From positions 1 to 26,443 of IMG/VR virus record IMGVR_UViG_3300022200_001144: a stretch of DNA of 26,443 bases. One strand, 5' to 3'. Positions 1 to 7,340 of the stretch are shown in pieces (the stretch's first letter is position 1; each line of letters starts with the position of its first letter). The notes under the pieces were generated by a model. The model saw only the letters and a list, made by a program, of their open reading frames with translations. It was not told the DNA's origin and ran no database searches. The translations under genes were made by a program, and so were the position numbers. The stretch comes from a virus.

Positions 1-85
1 CGGTGGCGGTGGTGGCGGCGGCGGGGCTAACGGTGGCGATGGCAGCGTCGGTTATCTTTACATTACATATTGGGATGTTGACTAA
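1..85 (+). CDS. C-terminal end of a glycine-rich fibre/adhesin-like protein (5' end outside window)
   Basis: The window opens inside a reading frame that begins with about eight consecutive glycine codons, continues with ANGGDGSVGYLYITYWDVD and stops with TAA at 83-85. Poly-glycine runs near a C-terminus are known in phage tail-tip adhesins and fibre tips. Together with the fibre and lectin-like genes that follow, this suggests a receptor-binding or tail protein, but only 27 residues are visible. The stop codon overlaps the next start codon (TAATG), so the two genes are probably translationally coupled. The frame is certain from its codons; the function is inference. Confidence 0.6.
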   Translation, partial: GGGGGGGGANGGDGSVGYLYITYWDVD

Positions 86-432
86 TGGCAATCTCAGAAG
101 CGTTTAGCGGATCAGCAAGCATTGGGTCTACAGAATATGACCTTCCTAATGCATCTACTACGTTGTCTTCTCAAACAACGGATGGCATTTATCAACTATT
201 TCTTGATTTAAATGCACTTACAGCGACTGAAGAATATAGATTACGTATTTACGAAAAGTGCAGATCAAGTAGCACTCAACGTATTATCCAAGAAGTTATT
301 TTCTCAGGTGCTCAGTCTGAACCTGTTTATGTTGTCCCTGGGCTTCTACTTATGCATGGTTGGACAATTACATTAAAAAAGAATCAAGGCACTGATCGAA
401 CGATTGAATGGTCTATCCGACAGGTTTCATAA
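85..432 (+). CDS. Conserved phage protein of unknown function, 115 residues, probably virion-associated
   Basis: This 115-residue protein starts at the ATG that overlaps the preceding stop codon. It has no signal peptide or membrane segment. The sequence alternates polar and hydrophobic residues, as in a compact beta-rich fold, and ends in a WTITLKKNQG...IEWSIRQVS strand-like segment. It resembles short unnamed proteins often placed beside tail-fibre genes in environmental podoviruses, but I do not recognise a named domain. It lies between a Gly-rich tail protein and a LamG-like protein, so a structural or fibre-accessory role is plausible. No catalytic motif is visible. Confidence 0.7.
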   Translation: MAISEAFSGSASIGSTEYDLPNASTTLSSQTTDGIYQLFLDLNALTATEEYRLRIYEKCRSSSTQRIIQEVIFSGAQSEPVYVVPGLLLMHGWTITLKKNQGTDRTIEWSIRQVS

Positions 433-435
433 GAC

Positions 436-1866
436 GTGATTAATTGGTCATTACTACTTCAGGGTGGAGCGCAGCTTCTTTATGAGCCAAACCCTACTGG
501 CGTTGTTCTTATTCCAAAAGCGCCGTGGACTTCGCAGCCTAAGTACCCATCAAGGATAAACTGGTCTCACCCGGCGACGGCTCAACTTGTCAGGGCTGGC
601 GCTGCTACATCTAATCGCGATCTTGTAACTAACGCGCTGTTAACCACGTCGAGCATTGAACCGTGGGAAGGCGGGAACTTAGTCGCTCGCGGCGGTACAA
701 CTTGGCCGTTCTCTTACGCTACTGGTGATCATTGGACGGTTCCTACTGACGGGAGCCTGACCATTCTTGCTGCATATCCAAAAACCCTACCTATTTCTTT
801 TAACGGATTGGGTTTGTGGCGTTCTAACTCGAACTCTAGAGGGGCGTCCGCCTTTTATATTGAGGGCTTGTCCGTTATTGTCAGAGTAGCAAATGTCAAT
901 GTAATGTATTTGACGAGTGGTCCTTTTGTCCCCACAAGAAGGTTATTTTACGTTGCTTTCAGAGTATCATCAGGAACCAGCGGGGAAGCTGCTGTTTTTT
1001 GGAATGGGATTAAAGCGGCGACTGTTAATCATACGCAGTCACTGTCCGGCAGCACCGTTTATAACATTGGTGCTCAGTATAACAGCACTGACGCTATCGG
1101 TCATCTTGCAGCGTATTGGGTTTGGAACAGGAGCCTTAGTGATGCAGAGCTTGTCGCTCTAACTCAGAACCCTTGGCAACTCTATCAACCCCAGCGTTTT
1201 ATCTTCCCTGCTCAAACAGCAGGTGTTACTGCTAATAATCTCCTTGCCAATGACCTCCAGAGTAGTTCCAGTGTTTCCACACCCTCCTTGGGTCAGACTC
1301 ATGGGTTGTTGGCTAATGACCTACAAAGTGCATCTTCTGTTTCTACTCCAACATTAGGTCAAACCCATGTTCTTTTGGCTAATGACCTACAAAGCACTTC
1401 CTCGGTATCCACACCAAGTTTAGCTGCTTTTGCCAATGTTGATACTCTATTAGCGGATAACCTAGAAAGCCTCTCTACGCTTTCTACGCCAGCCCTTGGT
1501 CAAACTCATGAGATTTTGGCTAATGATCTACAAAGCGCTTCTTCATTATCTACACCTACTGTAGGGCAAGTCCATGTTCTGCTTGCAGATAATCTACAAA
1601 GTGCTTCTTCATTATCTACACCTAGCATTAGCCAGACCCATGTTCTTCTAGCAGACAATCTCCAAAGTCTTTCCACACTATCTACTCCGTCTTTGGGAGG
1701 CACTCTTCTTAATGCTCTGTTGGCTAATGACCTCCAAAGTGTTTCTACACTGAGTATCCCTGTCCTAAGACAGAAGAAACAGATCAACTACGCAGCAAGT
1801 GCAACGGTTGGTTCACTTTCGGCAATAACCTTCTATCACAACAGTGGTAAATGGTATGGTTATTAA
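436..1866 (+). CDS. LamG/concanavalin-like protein with C-terminal 22-residue tandem repeats
   Basis: The protein has 476 residues and a GTG start three bases after the preceding stop. Residues about 60-255 look like a LamG or concanavalin A-like jelly roll: FYIEGLSVIVRV, RLFYVAFRV, AAVFWNGIKAATV and the end motif AAYWVWNRSLSDAELVAL, which is typical of LamG domains in phage fibres. Residues 269-446 are eight tandem copies of a 22-residue unit (LLANDLQS...STP.LGQTH). A short tail, ITFYHNSGKWYGY, ends the chain. The LamG fold usually binds carbohydrate, so a role in host-surface recognition is likely; this is inferred from fold and position. The weak ribosome-binding site makes the GTG start less certain than the frame. 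A structural spacer role for the repeats is possible. Confidence 0.75.
   Translation: MINWSLLLQGGAQLLYEPNPTGVVLIPKAPWTSQPKYPSRINWSHPATAQLVRAGAATSNRDLVTNALLTTSSIEPWEGGNLVARGGTTWPFSYATGDHWTVPTDGSLTILAAYPKTLPISFNGLGLWRSNSNSRGASAFYIEGLSVIVRVANVNVMYLTSGPFVPTRRLFYVAFRVSSGTSGEAAVFWNGIKAATVNHTQSLSGSTVYNIGAQYNSTDAIGHLAAYWVWNRSLSDAELVALTQNPWQLYQPQRFIFPAQTAGVTANNLLANDLQSSSSVSTPSLGQTHGLLANDLQSASSVSTPTLGQTHVLLANDLQSTSSVSTPSLAAFANVDTLLADNLESLSTLSTPALGQTHEILANDLQSASSLSTPTVGQVHVLLADNLQSASSLSTPSISQTHVLLADNLQSLSTLSTPSLGGTLLNALLANDLQSVSTLSIPVLRQKKQINYAASATVGSLSAITFYHNSGKWYGY
1240..1776 (+). repeat. Eight coding tandem repeats, about 66 bp (22 residues) each
   Basis: Within the LamG-like gene the unit LLANDLQS(S/A)SSVSTP(S/T)LGQTH recurs eight times with conservative changes (AND/ADN, SS/ST, SV/SL). 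Two copies carry two- or three-residue insertions at the joint (SLAAFANVDT and SLGGTLLNA). Neighbouring copies share long identical DNA stretches, so copy-number change by recombination is possible. Similar Leu-Ala-Asp/Asn, Ser-Thr-Pro repeats occur in phage and alphaproteobacterial surface proteins, from memory. Confidence 0.85.
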
Positions 1867-1878
1867 AAAAGAGGATTT

Positions 1879-2019
1879 ATGCTTACTAATAGAGAACTAC
1901 AGAACATTCTTGATCAAATCAACTCCTTGTTTAGTGAGGTAAGAGAAGATCTTGAGAAGCTAAAGAAAGAAGTAGAAGAACTAAAAGAGAAGAAAACAAA
2001 TGCCAATAAGAAAAGTTAA
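1879..2019 (+). CDS. Small coiled-coil protein, 46 residues
   Basis: The ATG at 1879 is preceded by a purine-rich ribosome-binding site (AAAGAGG, ending at 1874) at short spacing. The product begins MLTNRELQNILDQIN and continues with a strongly charged heptad-like helix (LFSEVREDLEKLKKEVEELK) and a lysine-rich end. Hydrophobic residues recur every three to four positions, as in a coiled coil. There is no cysteine or membrane segment. Its last 20 bases overlap the start of the next gene in another frame. The function is unknown; an oligomeric adaptor or regulator would fit, but this is a guess. Confidence 0.65.
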   Translation: MLTNRELQNILDQINSLFSEVREDLEKLKKEVEELKEKKTNANKKS

Positions 2020-2140
2020 GGGTGGTTACAAGTGGGGTAGTAAGGGAAAAGTTTATCCGACCCGTGAAGGGGCAGAAAAACAAGCACAAGCAGCTTATGC
2101 CTCTGGATATAAAGAAGATAAACCAAAGAAAAAGAAATAA
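2000..2140 (+). CDS. Small basic conserved phage protein, 46 residues
   Basis: The start ATG at 2000 lies inside the end of the preceding gene. The product MPIRKVKGGYKWGSKGKVY...TREGAEKQAQAAYASGYKEDK ends in a polylysine tail. The VKGGYKWG(S/K)xGKVYPT and AxxQAxAxYASGYK pattern is familiar from many unrelated short phage ORFs, where it is annotated only as hypothetical. The net charge is strongly positive, so nucleic acid binding is possible. The conserved pattern makes translation likely despite the small size. No structural data come to mind. Confidence 0.75.
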   Translation: MPIRKVKGGYKWGSKGKVYPTREGAEKQAQAAYASGYKEDKPKKKK

Positions 2141-2169
2141 TTGATTTTATCTTCAATATATGTTATAAT
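2141..2169 (+). promoter_or_regulatory. Sigma70-type promoter with extended -10
   Basis: TTGATT at 2141-2146 and TATAAT at 2164-2169 are separated by exactly 17 bases. The -10 box is preceded by TG plus one base (2161-2163), forming a perfect extended -10. This fits a host RNA polymerase promoter starting near 2176, upstream of the small genes, scaffold and capsid. It lies just after the stop at 2140 and before the GTG at 2204, the natural place for a promoter. Confidence 0.7.
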
Positions 2170-2203
2170 TTGAATATCAACAATCCAATTTAGTTGGGCA
2201 ATT

Positions 2204-2443
2204 GTGAACAAAGAAACTGAAGAATACTATAATGATTTCTTTGAACTCTTTAGAACACCTGGGTGGTCTAGGTTAATTGAAGAGTTTCAACAAAATGCGG
2301 AGTTAACTAATTCCGTAGAAAACGTAAAAGACTCAAATGATTTGTACTTTAAGAAGGGTCAACTAACCGTCTTGGCGTTGATCCTCAACCTTGAAACGTA
2401 CATCAATAGAGGTTACGAGAATGCCTCCACTGAGGATGTTTGA
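2204..2443 (+). CDS. Conserved phage protein of unknown function, 79 residues
   Basis: This 79-residue acidic protein uses a GTG start; no strong ribosome-binding site is visible. It contains EEYYNDFFELFRTPGWSRLIEEFQQ, SNDLYFKKGQLTVLALILNLE and an acidic end. The FxTPGWxxLxE and LYFRKGQLxVL patterns are familiar from short proteins just upstream of the scaffold in T7-like and marine podoviruses, without a known function. A small helical fold is likely. It follows the sigma70-like promoter directly and overlaps the next gene by 23 bases, so it is probably the first gene of the scaffold-capsid transcript. Confidence 0.75.
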   Translation: MNKETEEYYNDFFELFRTPGWSRLIEEFQQNAELTNSVENVKDSNDLYFKKGQLTVLALILNLETYINRGYENASTEDV

Positions 2444-2648
2444 TTTTCAGTGTAGTGAGGACCACATATTTGAAGCACTTGTGGAAGATCCAAAAGAATC
2501 CGTATCGTGCCCAAGATGTTCTTCTCACTCCAAAAGAATTATCAGCCCCATTCGTAGTCTCCTTGATCCCCTTAGTTTCCCTACAGCGGAATCCAAGTGG
2601 ATTAGGGAACATGAGAAGGCTGGTAGTAAAAACAATGGAAGCCTTTAA
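2421..2648 (+). CDS. FmdB-like zinc-ribbon protein, 75 residues
   Basis: The start chosen is the ATG at 2421 because AGAGG lies eight bases upstream. An upstream TTG in the same frame has no such signal. The product begins MPPLRMFDFQCSEDHIFEALVE and continues with SVSCPRCSSHSKRI. This matches the layout of the FmdB-type zinc ribbon (aromatic start, Cys near residue 11, FE strand, then CPxC). The first knuckle has one Cys and a His two residues after the acidic pair (CSEDH) instead of CxxC, so metal binding may be altered. Small FmdB-like proteins next to capsid genes are common in podoviruses; their role is unknown. The preceding gene overlaps it by 23 bases. Confidence 0.75.
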   Translation: MPPLRMFDFQCSEDHIFEALVEDPKESVSCPRCSSHSKRIISPIRSLLDPLSFPTAESKWIREHEKAGSKNNGSL

Positions 2649-2708
2649 CGGTAACTTTCATTTTTTAAATAAATCCACAATGGTTAACACCACGGAGTAA
2701 TAAGTTCA

Positions 2709-3539
2709 ATGAGTAGAGCAATCCTACTTGATGAAGACACAACTGAGCGTCTTGATGATATTGAAGATCAAGAAGTAGATTCACAAACACTACAAGACCC
2801 CTCACAGGACACTTTTGTAGAGCAAGAGTTTACTCAAGATCAAGATGATGATGTTCCTGATAAGTACCGAAACAAGTCTATCAAAGACTTGGTACGAATG
2901 CACCAAGAGGCTGAAAAACTTCTTGGTCGCCATAGTTCCGAAGTAGGTGAACTTAGGAAGGTTGTTGATCAGTACATTGCGGCACAACTCAACCAAAACC
3001 AAAAAGTAAATACGGAACAACAGCAGCAGCAAGAGGAAGAAGAAGTAGATTTCTTTGTTGACCCTGTAAGGGCAACTCAACAACAAATTGAAAATCATCC
3101 TAGCATCCGGCAAGCAAAGGAGTACACGGAGCAGGCTCGTAGAGCAGCTTCTTTGACTCTTGTCAAGAACAAGCATCCTGACATGGAAGAGATTCTCAAA
3201 GATCCTTCCTTTGCTGAATGGATTCAAGCAAGCAAGATTAGAACTCAAATGCTTATTGTTGCAGATAAACAATATGATGCAGACGTAGCAGATGAGCTTT
3301 TTACCTTGTGGAAAGATCGCCAGCAAGTAGTACAGAACACAGCTACGGTGGAGAAAGCAGCACGTAAGGATGCTCTTCGATCCGCCAGCACTGGTAATGT
3401 TCGATCCAGCGGCGAGCAAAGTGCTAAGAAGAAGTTCCGTAGGGCTGATATCATTAAACTTATGAACTCCGACCCTTCGCGTTACGAGGCTTTGCAACCA
3501 GAGATTATGCGGGCTTATGCTGAAGGGAGGGTTATTTAA
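2709..3539 (+). CDS. Capsid scaffolding protein
   Basis: This 276-residue, very acidic, mostly helical protein sits directly before the major capsid gene, the standard place for a scaffold. The N-terminus is rich in Asp and Glu (LLDEDTTERLDDIEDQEVD). Residues about 95-115 are a low-complexity Gln/Glu tract. The C-terminal third turns basic (AKKKFRRADIIKLMNSDPSRYE...), as in P22- and T7-type scaffolds, whose basic C-terminal helix contacts the capsid protein. Scaffolds direct procapsid assembly and leave before or during DNA packaging. There is no sequence signature strong enough to prove this alone; position, charge and composition support it together. A GGAG lies upstream at rather long spacing. 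Confidence 0.85.
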   Translation: MSRAILLDEDTTERLDDIEDQEVDSQTLQDPSQDTFVEQEFTQDQDDDVPDKYRNKSIKDLVRMHQEAEKLLGRHSSEVGELRKVVDQYIAAQLNQNQKVNTEQQQQQEEEEVDFFVDPVRATQQQIENHPSIRQAKEYTEQARRAASLTLVKNKHPDMEEILKDPSFAEWIQASKIRTQMLIVADKQYDADVADELFTLWKDRQQVVQNTATVEKAARKDALRSASTGNVRSSGEQSAKKKFRRADIIKLMNSDPSRYEALQPEIMRAYAEGRVI

Positions 3540-3562
3540 CAATCATTGAGGTTATTTAGAAA

Positions 3563-4564
3563 ATGGCTGGTGAAACTTCAGGTGCATATTTTACAGCTAA
3601 TGCTGTAGTTGACAAAACAGCAGCGGCTACTTTTATCCCTGAGATTTGGTCTGATGAGATCATTGCATCTTATCAAAAGAATCTCAAGATGGCTCCTTTG
3701 GTCAAGAAGATGACCATGAAGGGTAAGAAGGGTGATCTTATCCACATCCCCAAGCCCGTTCGTGGTACCGCTTCGGCAAAGGCAGAAGCAACGGCAGTAA
3801 CGATCCAAGCTAACCTTGAGTCTGAACTGACGATCAACATTAATCGTCACTTTGAATACTCACGTCTTATCGAGGACATCGTTGAAGTACAAGCTCTGTC
3901 GAGCCTTCGTCGTTTCTACACGGAAGACGCTGGTTACCAGTTGGCACTCAAGGTTGACACGGACCTCTTCAGTGCTTCCACTGGCTTTGGTAACGGCACG
4001 CTGACCCTTAGCCCCGCAAACACGGGCGCTAGCTGGGCAAGCAACAACGCAGTGTATTACGTCGACGCATCCACTGGTTTGACTGCTTATGCGGTTGACC
4101 AGGTTATTGATACCGACGTATTCACTGATGCAGGCTTCCGTGGTCTGATTAAGAAGTTGGATGATAATGACGTACCGATGGACAACCGTGTGTTCATTGT
4201 GCCCCCGGCACTGCGCTCGGCAATCATGGGTATTGACCGTTATGTATCGAGCGACTTTCGGGATGCACGTACCGTACAATCGGGTCTAATTGGGTCTGTT
4301 TATGGTATTGACGTGTATGTCTCCTCCAACTGCCCTGTCATTGAAACCGCAGCAGCTAACACTGCTGTAGGTAACAACGTGGATATCCGTGGTGCTCTCC
4401 TGTTCCACAAGGAAGCCATTGTCCTTGCGGAGCAAATGGCTGTCCGTTCGCAGACGCAGTACAAGCAGGAATACCTGTCCACCCTGTTCACTGCTGACAC
4501 GCTCTATGGCGTACAAGTCTATCGCCCAGAGGCTGGCTTTGTTCTTGCAGTTAGTGACCTGTAA
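3563..4564 (+). CDS. Major capsid protein (HK97-fold)
   Basis: This 333-residue protein forms the icosahedral shell. Segments IPEIWSDEIIASYQKNLKMA, KKGDLIHIPKPVRGTA, TININRHFEYSRLIEDI and YTEDAGYQLALKVDTDLF are the familiar order of T7/podovirus-like major capsid proteins of environmental phages: N-arm, E-loop region with GD..IP, spine-helix segment and A-domain. The length matches the family. The scaffold gene lies just upstream. Codon use shifts toward more G and C in the gene body (for example GTTCGTGGTACCGCTTCGGC) than in neighbours, typical of a highly expressed gene. A rho-independent terminator follows, as behind gene 10 of T7. A TGAGG lies 11 bases upstream of the ATG. Confidence 0.93.
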   Translation: MAGETSGAYFTANAVVDKTAAATFIPEIWSDEIIASYQKNLKMAPLVKKMTMKGKKGDLIHIPKPVRGTASAKAEATAVTIQANLESELTININRHFEYSRLIEDIVEVQALSSLRRFYTEDAGYQLALKVDTDLFSASTGFGNGTLTLSPANTGASWASNNAVYYVDASTGLTAYAVDQVIDTDVFTDAGFRGLIKKLDDNDVPMDNRVFIVPPALRSAIMGIDRYVSSDFRDARTVQSGLIGSVYGIDVYVSSNCPVIETAAANTAVGNNVDIRGALLFHKEAIVLAEQMAVRSQTQYKQEYLSTLFTADTLYGVQVYRPEAGFVLAVSDL

Positions 4565-4580
4565 GCAAAGCTAACTAAGC

Positions 4581-4629
4581 AAGGCAGGGAGAAACTCTAC
4601 ACCAAGAGAAGTACCCCTGCCTTCTTTTT
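4581..4629 (+). terminator. Rho-independent terminator behind the capsid gene
   Basis: AAGGCAGGG (4581-4589) pairs with CCCTGCCTT (4615-4623). A nested CTCT/AGAG stem lies in the loop, and C plus five T follow at 4624-4629. The position is directly after the capsid stop codon, parallel to the T7 terminator behind gene 10. It probably lowers transcription of the downstream genes relative to capsid. Confidence 0.85.
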
Positions 4630-4650
4630 AACATTAAGGGCACTAATTCA

Positions 4651-4929
4651 ATGGCTACTGAAGATAGACTCTCCAGGATTGAAACCAAGCTGGACAAACT
4701 GACTGAAGCAATTCTCACTATTGCTAGAGTTGAAGAAAAGGTTCTTGCTTCCAATGAAAGAATAGAAAAGATTGAGGATAGACTTGAAAAGCAAGAGGGG
4801 TCCATTGGGGAGTTGATCTCTAAAGTGGCTGTAAACTCAAAGCAAGTATCCTTCTTCGAGAGAGCACTCTGGTTTTGTTTGGCTACTATTGCAAGTTTCG
4901 CTACTTATTACATTAAGGTAAGCAACTAA
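4651..4929 (+). CDS. XhlA-like coiled-coil protein with C-terminal membrane anchor
   Basis: This 92-residue protein has a helical N-terminal part with heptad spacing (RLSRIETKLDKLTEAILTI, RIEKIEDRLEKQEGSI) and a single hydrophobic segment near residues 70-88 (ALWFCLATIASFATYYI) with a short tail. This is the architecture of XhlA-type proteins, which assist holins in some phages, and of various small phage membrane proteins. Other lysis-type membrane genes lie at 7134-7912. Its stop codon overlaps the start of the tail fibre gene (TAATG). The XhlA label is by architecture, not by a diagnostic motif; a structural role is also possible. Confidence 0.65.
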   Translation: MATEDRLSRIETKLDKLTEAILTIARVEEKVLASNERIEKIEDRLEKQEGSIGELISKVAVNSKQVSFFERALWFCLATIASFATYYIKVSN

Positions 4930-6761
4930 TGTCCAACTATACAAAATCAACTGATTTCACTGCCAAGGACTCTCTCCCCTCTGGGGATTCACAAAAGGTT
5001 ATTCGTGGCTCTGAGTTTGATACTGAGTTCTCCGCTATTGCAACGGCAGTAAACTCCAAGGCTGACAAGTCTGGGGATACTATTGTCCTCACCGCAGGGA
5101 CTGTCTCTGCACCTTCTCTCACCACTGTAGGTGACACCAACACAGGCATCTACTTCCCCGCAGCGGACAAAGTAGCTATTGCTACTGGAGGCACTGAGCG
5201 TGCCCAAGTTACCTCTGGTGGTAATTTCCTTTTAGGAACGACTACCGAAGCTGGTACCGATAGGTTAAACGTCGTTAGCAGTATCCGCATTGGTAATGCA
5301 AGCACTGAGACAAACGCATTACAACTCACCACGAGTGCTTCATCTGCAACTGTTCAAACCCGATATGGAACGCCACTTATTTTTGGTACTAACGCTACCG
5401 AGCGTATGCGCCTTGACTCCTCTGGCAATCTTGGTATTGGGACGACCCCAAGTTACAAGCTAGATGTCAGTGCAACTGGAACAGAAGTAGGAAGGTTTAA
5501 GACATCTGGGGCAATTAACGCTTTGTATTTGGAAGACAGTGGAACCACTGCCAACACTCTTTATATAGGGACTGTTGGAAACGATTTTCGAATTGTTACT
5601 AGTTCTAATGAACGCCTGCGGCTTGACTCCTCTGGCAACCTTGGCTTGGGTGTAACCCCGAGTGCTTGGAGCGGCATCAAGGGAATACAGATTGGCGACG
5701 GCGCATCATTCACCGGAGGTGCCGGGCTCAATAATGCGTTTATTGCTTCCAATGCTTTTTACGATGGCACAAATTGGAAATACATCAACAACAACTATGC
5801 TTATTACGAAAGCATAGGTGGTGCCGCTGCTGCTCGCTGGTACACAGCCCCCTCTGGCACCGCAGGTAATACCATTAGTTTCACCCAAGCGATGACGCTG
5901 GATGCGAGTGGGAACTTGGGGGTTTCGTCTACAAACACTACTGGTTGGACTTTAAGTCTAGGTCTTTCCGTGGGTACGGGAAAAATTAGATTATCTAACA
6001 ACGAGAATGACGGCGCTGACACTTGGATATTGAAATATTCCCGAAGCGATGATTCGTATACGGCGGGGATAAAGTCTCCTAGTTATCAATCAGGGGGTGG
6101 TATTGCCTTCGTAACTGGCACTACGGCTGGGAATGAAACAGAACGCGTCCGCATCGCAGGTAATGGGAACGTGGGCATTGGGACTAACTCCATTCTTCCC
6201 AATATCGGATTAGAACTAAAGAAAGCGGGCGCATATATTGCATTAAATACAACAACTACAGGGTTTTCTTTAATTCGTGGTTATGATAGCGGAACGGAAC
6301 GGTGGGGTATAGGACAGGCAGGATTTGGAGGAACTGATGGGCTTGCTTTTTACACAAGCGCTTCTATTACAGAACGAGCCCGCATCACAGGTAGTGGTGA
6401 TTTCTTGGTGGGGACTACGGCCACCACCGGTAGCCAGACAAACACTAAAAATACAGTTGTAGGAAAGATCACGTCTAATAATGGAACGGTTTCAGCAGCA
6501 AATAACACAGCAACAACGATCCTGTCTGTATCAGCAGCAGGATCTAGTACCTTTTTGGTAACGGTCACCCTTATTTCCGTTGATGTAGGTTCCTACTACA
6601 CTGTTTTAGGGCTTCTTCGCTGTGGAGGTAATACGGATAACTACACAAATATCATTACAGCAACAAATCTTACTGTGTCGCTAAATGGATCAGATTTACA
6701 GGTTACACAGACAAGCGGGCTCTCTGGTACTGTAACTTGGTCTCTTTTGAGACTTATTTGA
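4929..6761 (+). CDS. Tail fibre / tail spike-like protein with repeated beads
   Basis: The protein has 610 residues. The N-terminal 50 residues (NYTKSTDFTAKDSLPSGD...RGSEFDTEFSAIATAVNSK) match the common attachment domain of phage tail fibres: a DFxxKDsLpsGdp..v..G.efdtEF.aIa.A. motif followed by coiled coil. The rest is a chain of variable beads closed by a recurring motif, E-R-x-R-[LI]-x-x-S/N-G-[ND]-[LFV]-G-[IV]-G-T, at about six places (for example ERMRLDSSGNLGIGTTP and ERLRLDSSGNLGLGVTP). Such repeats form trimeric beta-rich shafts. The C-terminus is beta-rich and ends in WSLLRLI, probably the receptor-binding tip. No intramolecular chaperone domain is visible. It binds the host surface during adsorption. 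Confidence 0.85.
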   Translation: MSNYTKSTDFTAKDSLPSGDSQKVIRGSEFDTEFSAIATAVNSKADKSGDTIVLTAGTVSAPSLTTVGDTNTGIYFPAADKVAIATGGTERAQVTSGGNFLLGTTTEAGTDRLNVVSSIRIGNASTETNALQLTTSASSATVQTRYGTPLIFGTNATERMRLDSSGNLGIGTTPSYKLDVSATGTEVGRFKTSGAINALYLEDSGTTANTLYIGTVGNDFRIVTSSNERLRLDSSGNLGLGVTPSAWSGIKGIQIGDGASFTGGAGLNNAFIASNAFYDGTNWKYINNNYAYYESIGGAAAARWYTAPSGTAGNTISFTQAMTLDASGNLGVSSTNTTGWTLSLGLSVGTGKIRLSNNENDGADTWILKYSRSDDSYTAGIKSPSYQSGGGIAFVTGTTAGNETERVRIAGNGNVGIGTNSILPNIGLELKKAGAYIALNTTTTGFSLIRGYDSGTERWGIGQAGFGGTDGLAFYTSASITERARITGSGDFLVGTTATTGSQTNTKNTVVGKITSNNGTVSAANNTATTILSVSAAGSSTFLVTVTLISVDVGSYYTVLGLLRCGGNTDNYTNIITATNLTVSLNGSDLQVTQTSGLSGTVTWSLLRLI

Positions 6762-6816
6762 ACCAAAATCACTCTACACTCGTGTGCCGCACTAGAAAGT
6801 AACTAAGAGGATTATT

Positions 6817-7137
6817 ATGACTACACAACATACTTGGACTGTGGCCGAGATGGATGTATACGTTCAACAAGACGGACATAGCGAGGTTGTTTTTAATGTC
6901 CACTGGACCTGCTTGGGTCAGAATGAGGAATTTTTTGATAGTGCTTATGGTGTATGTGCTGTGCCTTTGCCAACTTCCTCCTTTACTCCTTACGCCAACT
7001 TGACTCAAGATCAAGTGTTGGGTTGGATCTGGATTAACGGGGTAGACAAAGCCGTTACTGAAGCTGCGGTGGAAACACAGATTCAGGCGAAAATCAACCC
7101 TGTTGTTGAAACCCCTCCCTTGCCGTGGTCACCATGA
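6817..7137 (+). CDS. Conserved phage protein of unknown function, 106 residues
   Basis: This 106-residue protein has a good ribosome-binding site (AAGAGG, six bases before the ATG). The sequence starts TTQHTWTVAEMDVYVQQDG and contains VVFNVHWTCLGQNEEFFDSAYG and NLTQDQVLGWIWINGVDK. This pattern (TWxVxxMxxxp...vVfxVhWxc.g....y..s.yG) is familiar from phages as a small unnamed protein following tail-fibre genes. I recall it as a domain of unknown function, without certainty about the number. It may be a fibre-tip accessory protein or assembly helper. The stop codon overlaps the next start (ATGA). Confidence 0.75.
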   Translation: MTTQHTWTVAEMDVYVQQDGHSEVVFNVHWTCLGQNEEFFDSAYGVCAVPLPTSSFTPYANLTQDQVLGWIWINGVDKAVTEAAVETQIQAKINPVVETPPLPWSP

Positions 7138-7340
7138 GTTTAGATCATCTCAAAGGTGCCTTAAGAAGCAAGACTGTTTGGTGGAATACTTTTTTAGCTC
7201 TTTTAGCTTCCTTAGAACTCCTTAGACCTCATTTGACAACCTTGATTGGACTTGAGACTACTGCTACTATTCTCTTGGCAGGTTCTTTGGTAAACCTGTT
7301 CTTGAGAGTAGTAACAACAACCCCACTTAAGGATAAATAA
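7134..7340 (+). CDS. Putative holin-like small membrane protein, 68 residues
   Basis: The start chosen is the ATG at 7134, overlapping the preceding TGA; a GTG nine bases upstream is also in frame. The protein has two hydrophobic segments: SKTVWWNTFLALLASLELL (about residues 12-30) and TTATILLAGSLVNLFLRVV (about 43-61). A short basic tail PLKDK follows. Two membrane helices in under 70 residues, next to a GTA-type holin gene, fit a class II holin or a similar phage membrane protein. Holins open the inner membrane at the time of lysis. There is no family signature beyond topology and place, so the function is inferred. Confidence 0.6.
   Translation: MSLDHLKGALRSKTVWWNTFLALLASLELLRPHLTTLIGLETTATILLAGSLVNLFLRVVTTTPLKDK

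Noticed and set aside
2391-2420. Upstream TTG start for the zinc-ribbon protein
   Set aside because: The ATG at 2421 has AGAGG at correct distance and matches the usual start of FmdB-like proteins.
2440-2700. An 86-codon plus-strand frame overlapping the zinc-ribbon gene
   Set aside because: It has no recognisable pattern or ribosome-binding site and runs in another frame through a gene with conserved cysteines.
2802-3542. A 246-codon open frame on the minus strand opposite the scaffold gene
   Set aside because: It is Leu/Cys/Ser-rich without domain pattern, has no ribosome-binding site and lies entirely opposite a convincing acidic scaffold gene; the Gln/Glu codon bias of that gene keeps the opposite frame open.
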